Assembly: GCF_010500245.1 (NCBI RefSeq)
Contig: NZ_JAAGOX010000015.1
Span: 1-64,000 of the forward strand
DNA: 64,000 nucleotides
Reading direction: 5' to 3'
Origin: Ruegeria sp. PrR005
GTDB taxonomy: Bacteria > Pseudomonadota > Alphaproteobacteria > Rhodobacterales > Rhodobacteraceae
The notes below the pieces were generated by a model. It was given only the letters and a program-made list of their open reading frames with translations, was not told the DNA's origin and made no database searches. The translations under genes were made by a program, and so were the position numbers. Within the stretch, counting starts at the first letter, position 1. Each line of letters begins with the position of its first letter. This document shows, piece by piece, positions 61,553 through 64,000 of this stretch.

Positions 61553-62419
61553 TCAAAGCTTTCCTTCTGCCTGCCACTTGCGCAGGGTTTCTTCTCCAAT
61601 CTCGAAATGCATCGAGTCTTCGCGGTTCCAGGTGGCGCCCCAGAACCATCCTTCTTCGTTGAAAAGCTCGGCAAGCAGCAAGAGACCGAACTGAGTACCG
61701 CCATCGCCGAACCCATCCAGCTGACCTTCGAGTTTCAAGTCGATAGCGGTTCCCCATGAATGGTTCGAGACCGAGGTTGCAGATCCCCGTATCAGGCGCG
61801 CGCACAGAGCGCCTGCCGTTCCCATTGCCGCATAGATATCAGGTTCCGATGACTGCAACTGCGCCATGATGCGTTCCAGGGAATCCAGCGCGGGGCGCAC
61901 CATGGTCACCCGGATCGGGCCGATCTGGCGGGTCTCCAGCAACGACTTGAGACGCGGGTTGCTGACGGGTTGGCATGCTGTGGAGTAGCTGTCACGAGGA
62001 TGTCCGAGGATGTCCAGCATCACGCGGTTCTTCGGCTGGGTAATACCGGCATTGAACCGGGATTTCGCCAGAATCATCTCCTCGGTCATTTCTTCTGTTT
62101 CCTGGTGATCCCCGGTTTCCTCCAGAGACGTCATTTGTACCGCGTCAACTTGTACCGGCTGTCCCCTGGCGGCCAGGCCAGACAAAAGACCGATGTCTTC
62201 GGACAGTCGTTTTACTTCGGCTTCAAGGTCGCGCTGCGTGTCTCGCAGCCGTGCCAGGTCATTGCGCAGGTCCGCGATGTCCTGATCCGTCCCGTTCAGG
62301 CGCATTTCCGTGGTTCCATCGGCGGTTTGAAGCAACGCCCCAACAACGGTGAATGCGATAGCCGCGACGACGAGGCCAATGGCGATGATGATGGGCCCGA
62401 TCAGGGCTCCCTGACGCAT
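61553..62419 (-). CDS. M15-family peptidoglycan peptidase, TagX-like
   Basis: A 288-residue protein with an N-terminal membrane helix (residues 6-28, LIGPIIIAIGLVVAAIAFTVV), a coiled coil (about 40-80, LNGTDQDIADLRNDLARLRDTQRDLEAEV) and a C-terminal M15/VanY domain with zinc ligands SNHSWGTAIDL (H and D) and HFEIG (H). In Acinetobacter a TagX endopeptidase of this type opens the cell wall for T6SS assembly; this protein probably does the same here. Its start is 4 bp from the PppA-like stop, in the same minus-strand operon. Confidence 0.82.
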   Translation of the reverse strand: MRQGALIGPIIIAIGLVVAAIAFTVVGALLQTADGTTEMRLNGTDQDIADLRNDLARLRDTQRDLEAEVKRLSEDIGLLSGLAARGQPVQVDAVQMTSLEETGDHQETEEMTEEMILAKSRFNAGITQPKNRVMLDILGHPRDSYSTACQPVSNPRLKSLLETRQIGPIRVTMVRPALDSLERIMAQLQSSEPDIYAAMGTAGALCARLIRGSATSVSNHSWGTAIDLKLEGQLDGFGDGGTQFGLLLLAELFNEEGWFWGATWNREDSMHFEIGEETLRKWQAEGKL

Positions 62420-62422
62420 GTT

Positions 62423-63178
62423 TCATCCCTCCCGGGCAAAAACCGCTATGACCGAAACATTGTCCGGGGCCCCAAGCTCCAGCGCCTTGGTCATCATTGC
62501 CGCGCAGACATCCTCGGGGTTGCCCTTCTCCCCCAGCATGGTGGCAAGCTGCTGATCGGCAAGGCAAGCTGTCAGGCCATCACTGCACAGCATCAGCCGG
62601 TCGCCCGAGATCAGAGGGACGGTAACCGTATCGACTTCCAGCTCGGATTGCGCCCCTACGGCGCGGGTCACGATATGCCTTTCCGGATGTTCGTCGCGAT
62701 CACGGATGTCGAGTAAGCCCTGATCGACCATATCCTGAACAACGGTATGATCATGCGTCAGCAACCTGAGCCCGCCCTGCCGGAGCAGATAGGCCCGGCA
62801 ATCTCCAGCCCAGGCGATCGTTGCGATGGCATTCTGGATCATCATCGCAACAACCGTTGCGCCCATCCCGTCCAGCCGCTGAGCGCGCGCTTGCGAAATC
62901 ACGGCTGCATTGGCTTCTGCCAGTTTTGTCCGCAACTCGGGTCCGGCCAAGGCATCGTCCTTCAACCGGCTCAGGCAGTCCGTGACGATGTCGGATGCAA
63001 CGTCTCCGTGCCCGTACCCGCCCATTCCGTCGGCGATCGCCCACACCACGCCCGAAGGATCGGTCAGGATTGAATCCTCGTTACTGTCGCGAACGCGACC
63101 CACATGGGTCAATCCCGACCCGACAAAAGTCGGCGCACGGGGCAAAACGGCCGGTATGCGCGTCGTCGGTCCCGTCAT
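62423..63178 (-). CDS. pppA: PP2C-type protein phosphatase PppA
   Basis: A 251-residue phosphatase with PPM motifs NEDS (metal site), AIADGMGGYGHGDVASD, GATVVAM, WAGDCRAYLL, LCSDGLTAC and PDNVSVIAVF near the end. It reverses phosphorylation of T6SS targets by the PpkA-like kinase. The ATG at 63178 is preferred; a TTG 105 bases upstream opens the frame further but falls inside the region that should hold the divergent promoters. Confidence 0.92.
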   Translation of the reverse strand: MTGPTTRIPAVLPRAPTFVGSGLTHVGRVRDSNEDSILTDPSGVVWAIADGMGGYGHGDVASDIVTDCLSRLKDDALAGPELRTKLAEANAAVISQARAQRLDGMGATVVAMMIQNAIATIAWAGDCRAYLLRQGGLRLLTHDHTVVQDMVDQGLLDIRDRDEHPERHIVTRAVGAQSELEVDTVTVPLISGDRLMLCSDGLTACLADQQLATMLGEKGNPEDVCAAMMTKALELGAPDNVSVIAVFAREG

Positions 63179-63310
63179 CGTCCGGGGTCTATCACGAACA
63201 ATCGATGCAAGGTTCGGGTCCGGCCTTTCAAATGGGATGTATTCAAACGACTTTGATGATACTCTGCTTGCAGTTAGACACAAAGCCTTTTCAGAGAAGG
63301 AGAGATGCGG

Positions 63311-63937
63311 ATGACATCACTCAGACTGGCGGTAGCCCTCCTGGCATTGGCCACTCCGGTGCTTGCTCAGGACTATACCGCCGAGCAACTCCAGGCCCTG
63401 TTCGAGCGCCAGAAACAGGCCTTCTCGGCCGCGCAGGACAGCGGAATGGGTCAGACGCGGGGTCTCAAGCTGGTAACGGTCCAGGACGTGAGCAGCGAGT
63501 CGGCGGTGAGTGTCCAAAGCCAGTCATCCACAAGTGGAGAAAGTGTGACGACAGCCGCCGCAGACCCCAACAAACCGCTGGTTTTTGGTCAACTCGATCC
63601 CGAGTTGCAGGTAAACCTCCATATCAAGTTCGATTTCGACTCTGCTGCGCTTTCCGCTTCGGAAAAACCTAAGCTTGAAACCCTGTGCACCGTCCTCCGG
63701 ACTGCGGATATCAACGTGATCCGGATTGTCGGTCACACGGACAGTTCCGGCTCGGATGACTACAACGAGCGCCTGTCGGTCCTGCGGGCAAAGGAAGTCG
63801 CGCGGCATCTGGTACAGGAGTGCGGAATCGAGTCCGGACGGCTTGAGACCGTCGGAATGGGCGAGCGGTTTCCCTTCAACGCGGCCGATCCCAAAGCGGA
63901 TGAAAACCGACGCGTCGAGTTCCAGGCATTGAGCTAA
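63311..63937 (+). CDS. OmpA-family peptidoglycan-binding protein
   Basis: A 208-residue exported protein with a signal peptide (MTSLRLAVALLALATPVLAQ) and a C-terminal OmpA domain (IKFDFDSAALSASEKPKLETLC, IVGHTDSSGSDDYNERLSVLRAKEV, GMGERFPFNAADPKADENRRVEF), including the NxxLSxxRA and NRRV motifs for diaminopimelate binding. It lacks the beta-barrel and is probably periplasmic or anchored to another protein. The ATG at 63311 is 8 nt after AAGGAG; one at 63305 is too close. It is divergent from pppA and may be a T6SS cell-wall anchor, or an unrelated gene at the border. The final 63 bases of the window hold nothing recognised. Confidence 0.85.
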   Translation: MTSLRLAVALLALATPVLAQDYTAEQLQALFERQKQAFSAAQDSGMGQTRGLKLVTVQDVSSESAVSVQSQSSTSGESVTTAAADPNKPLVFGQLDPELQVNLHIKFDFDSAALSASEKPKLETLCTVLRTADINVIRIVGHTDSSGSDDYNERLSVLRAKEVARHLVQECGIESGRLETVGMGERFPFNAADPKADENRRVEFQALS

Positions 63938-64000
63938 GGCGGGACTCTTTATTCGGGAGGAACCGCTCGTCAGTATGCTGTGGTCTTGAAGGGAGACGGC

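Overview
The window reads as a chromosomal segment of an alphaproteobacterium, most likely a Rhodobacterales (Roseobacter-group or Paracoccus-like) organism. The basis is the GC-rich, tightly packed coding sequence, the gene families present, and the style of the type VI secretion locus. No rRNA or tRNA gene and no CRISPR array was seen.

1-2.2 kb: the 3' end of an L-aspartate dehydrogenase gene and a complete aldehyde dehydrogenase gene, followed by a decayed IS5-type transposase end. 2.3-9.6 kb: a compact heavy-metal island. A P-type Zn/Cd/Pb ATPase and a zinc-ribbon protein run on the + strand. A lipoprotein signal peptidase, a ZIP transporter, a DUF411 protein and an M23 peptidase run on the - strand. 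A MerR-family regulator with the three cysteines of the CadR/PbrR/ZntR group lies at its right end. Two promoters with the 19-bp spacer typical of MerR control tie the two arms together.

9.9-11.2 kb: an alpha/beta-hydrolase fused to a class III nucleotidyl cyclase. 11.3-26.8 kb: a catabolic region with a BetI-like TetR regulator, two phytoene-dehydrogenase-like FAD oxidoreductases, a GcvT-like folate-dependent methyltransferase, a class III aminotransferase, a PotD-like binding protein, a PotABC-like transporter, three Rieske ring-hydroxylating-type oxygenases and a SAM methyltransferase. A 27-bp element, 26/27 identical at 12.0 kb and (inverted) at 24.55 kb, sits at both divergent promoter regions and suggests one regulon. 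An N-methylated amine or betaine is the likely substrate class; the exact compound cannot be read from the sequence.

26.9-63.9 kb: a complete type VI secretion system (T6SS). It has the core genes tssABCEFGJKLM, hcp, clpV and vgrG, and a threonine-phosphorylation control set (PpkA kinase, PppA phosphatase, FHA protein TagH, TagF). It carries a PAAR-like (DUF4150) nuclease-type effector with its DUF3396 immunity gene and DUF2169 and ketosynthase-like accessory genes. Further parts are a HEAT-repeat protein, a small DUF6484 spike-like protein, a TagX-like M15 peptidase and an OmpA protein. Two parts stand out: an ExbB-ExbD-ExbD-'TonB/DUF4384' set placed directly before tssA, and an 807-residue protein that joins a TssL-like N-terminus to the C-terminal half of TssM without the NTPase domain. 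Together these genes would build, energise or anchor, and post-translationally control a contact-dependent antibacterial apparatus.
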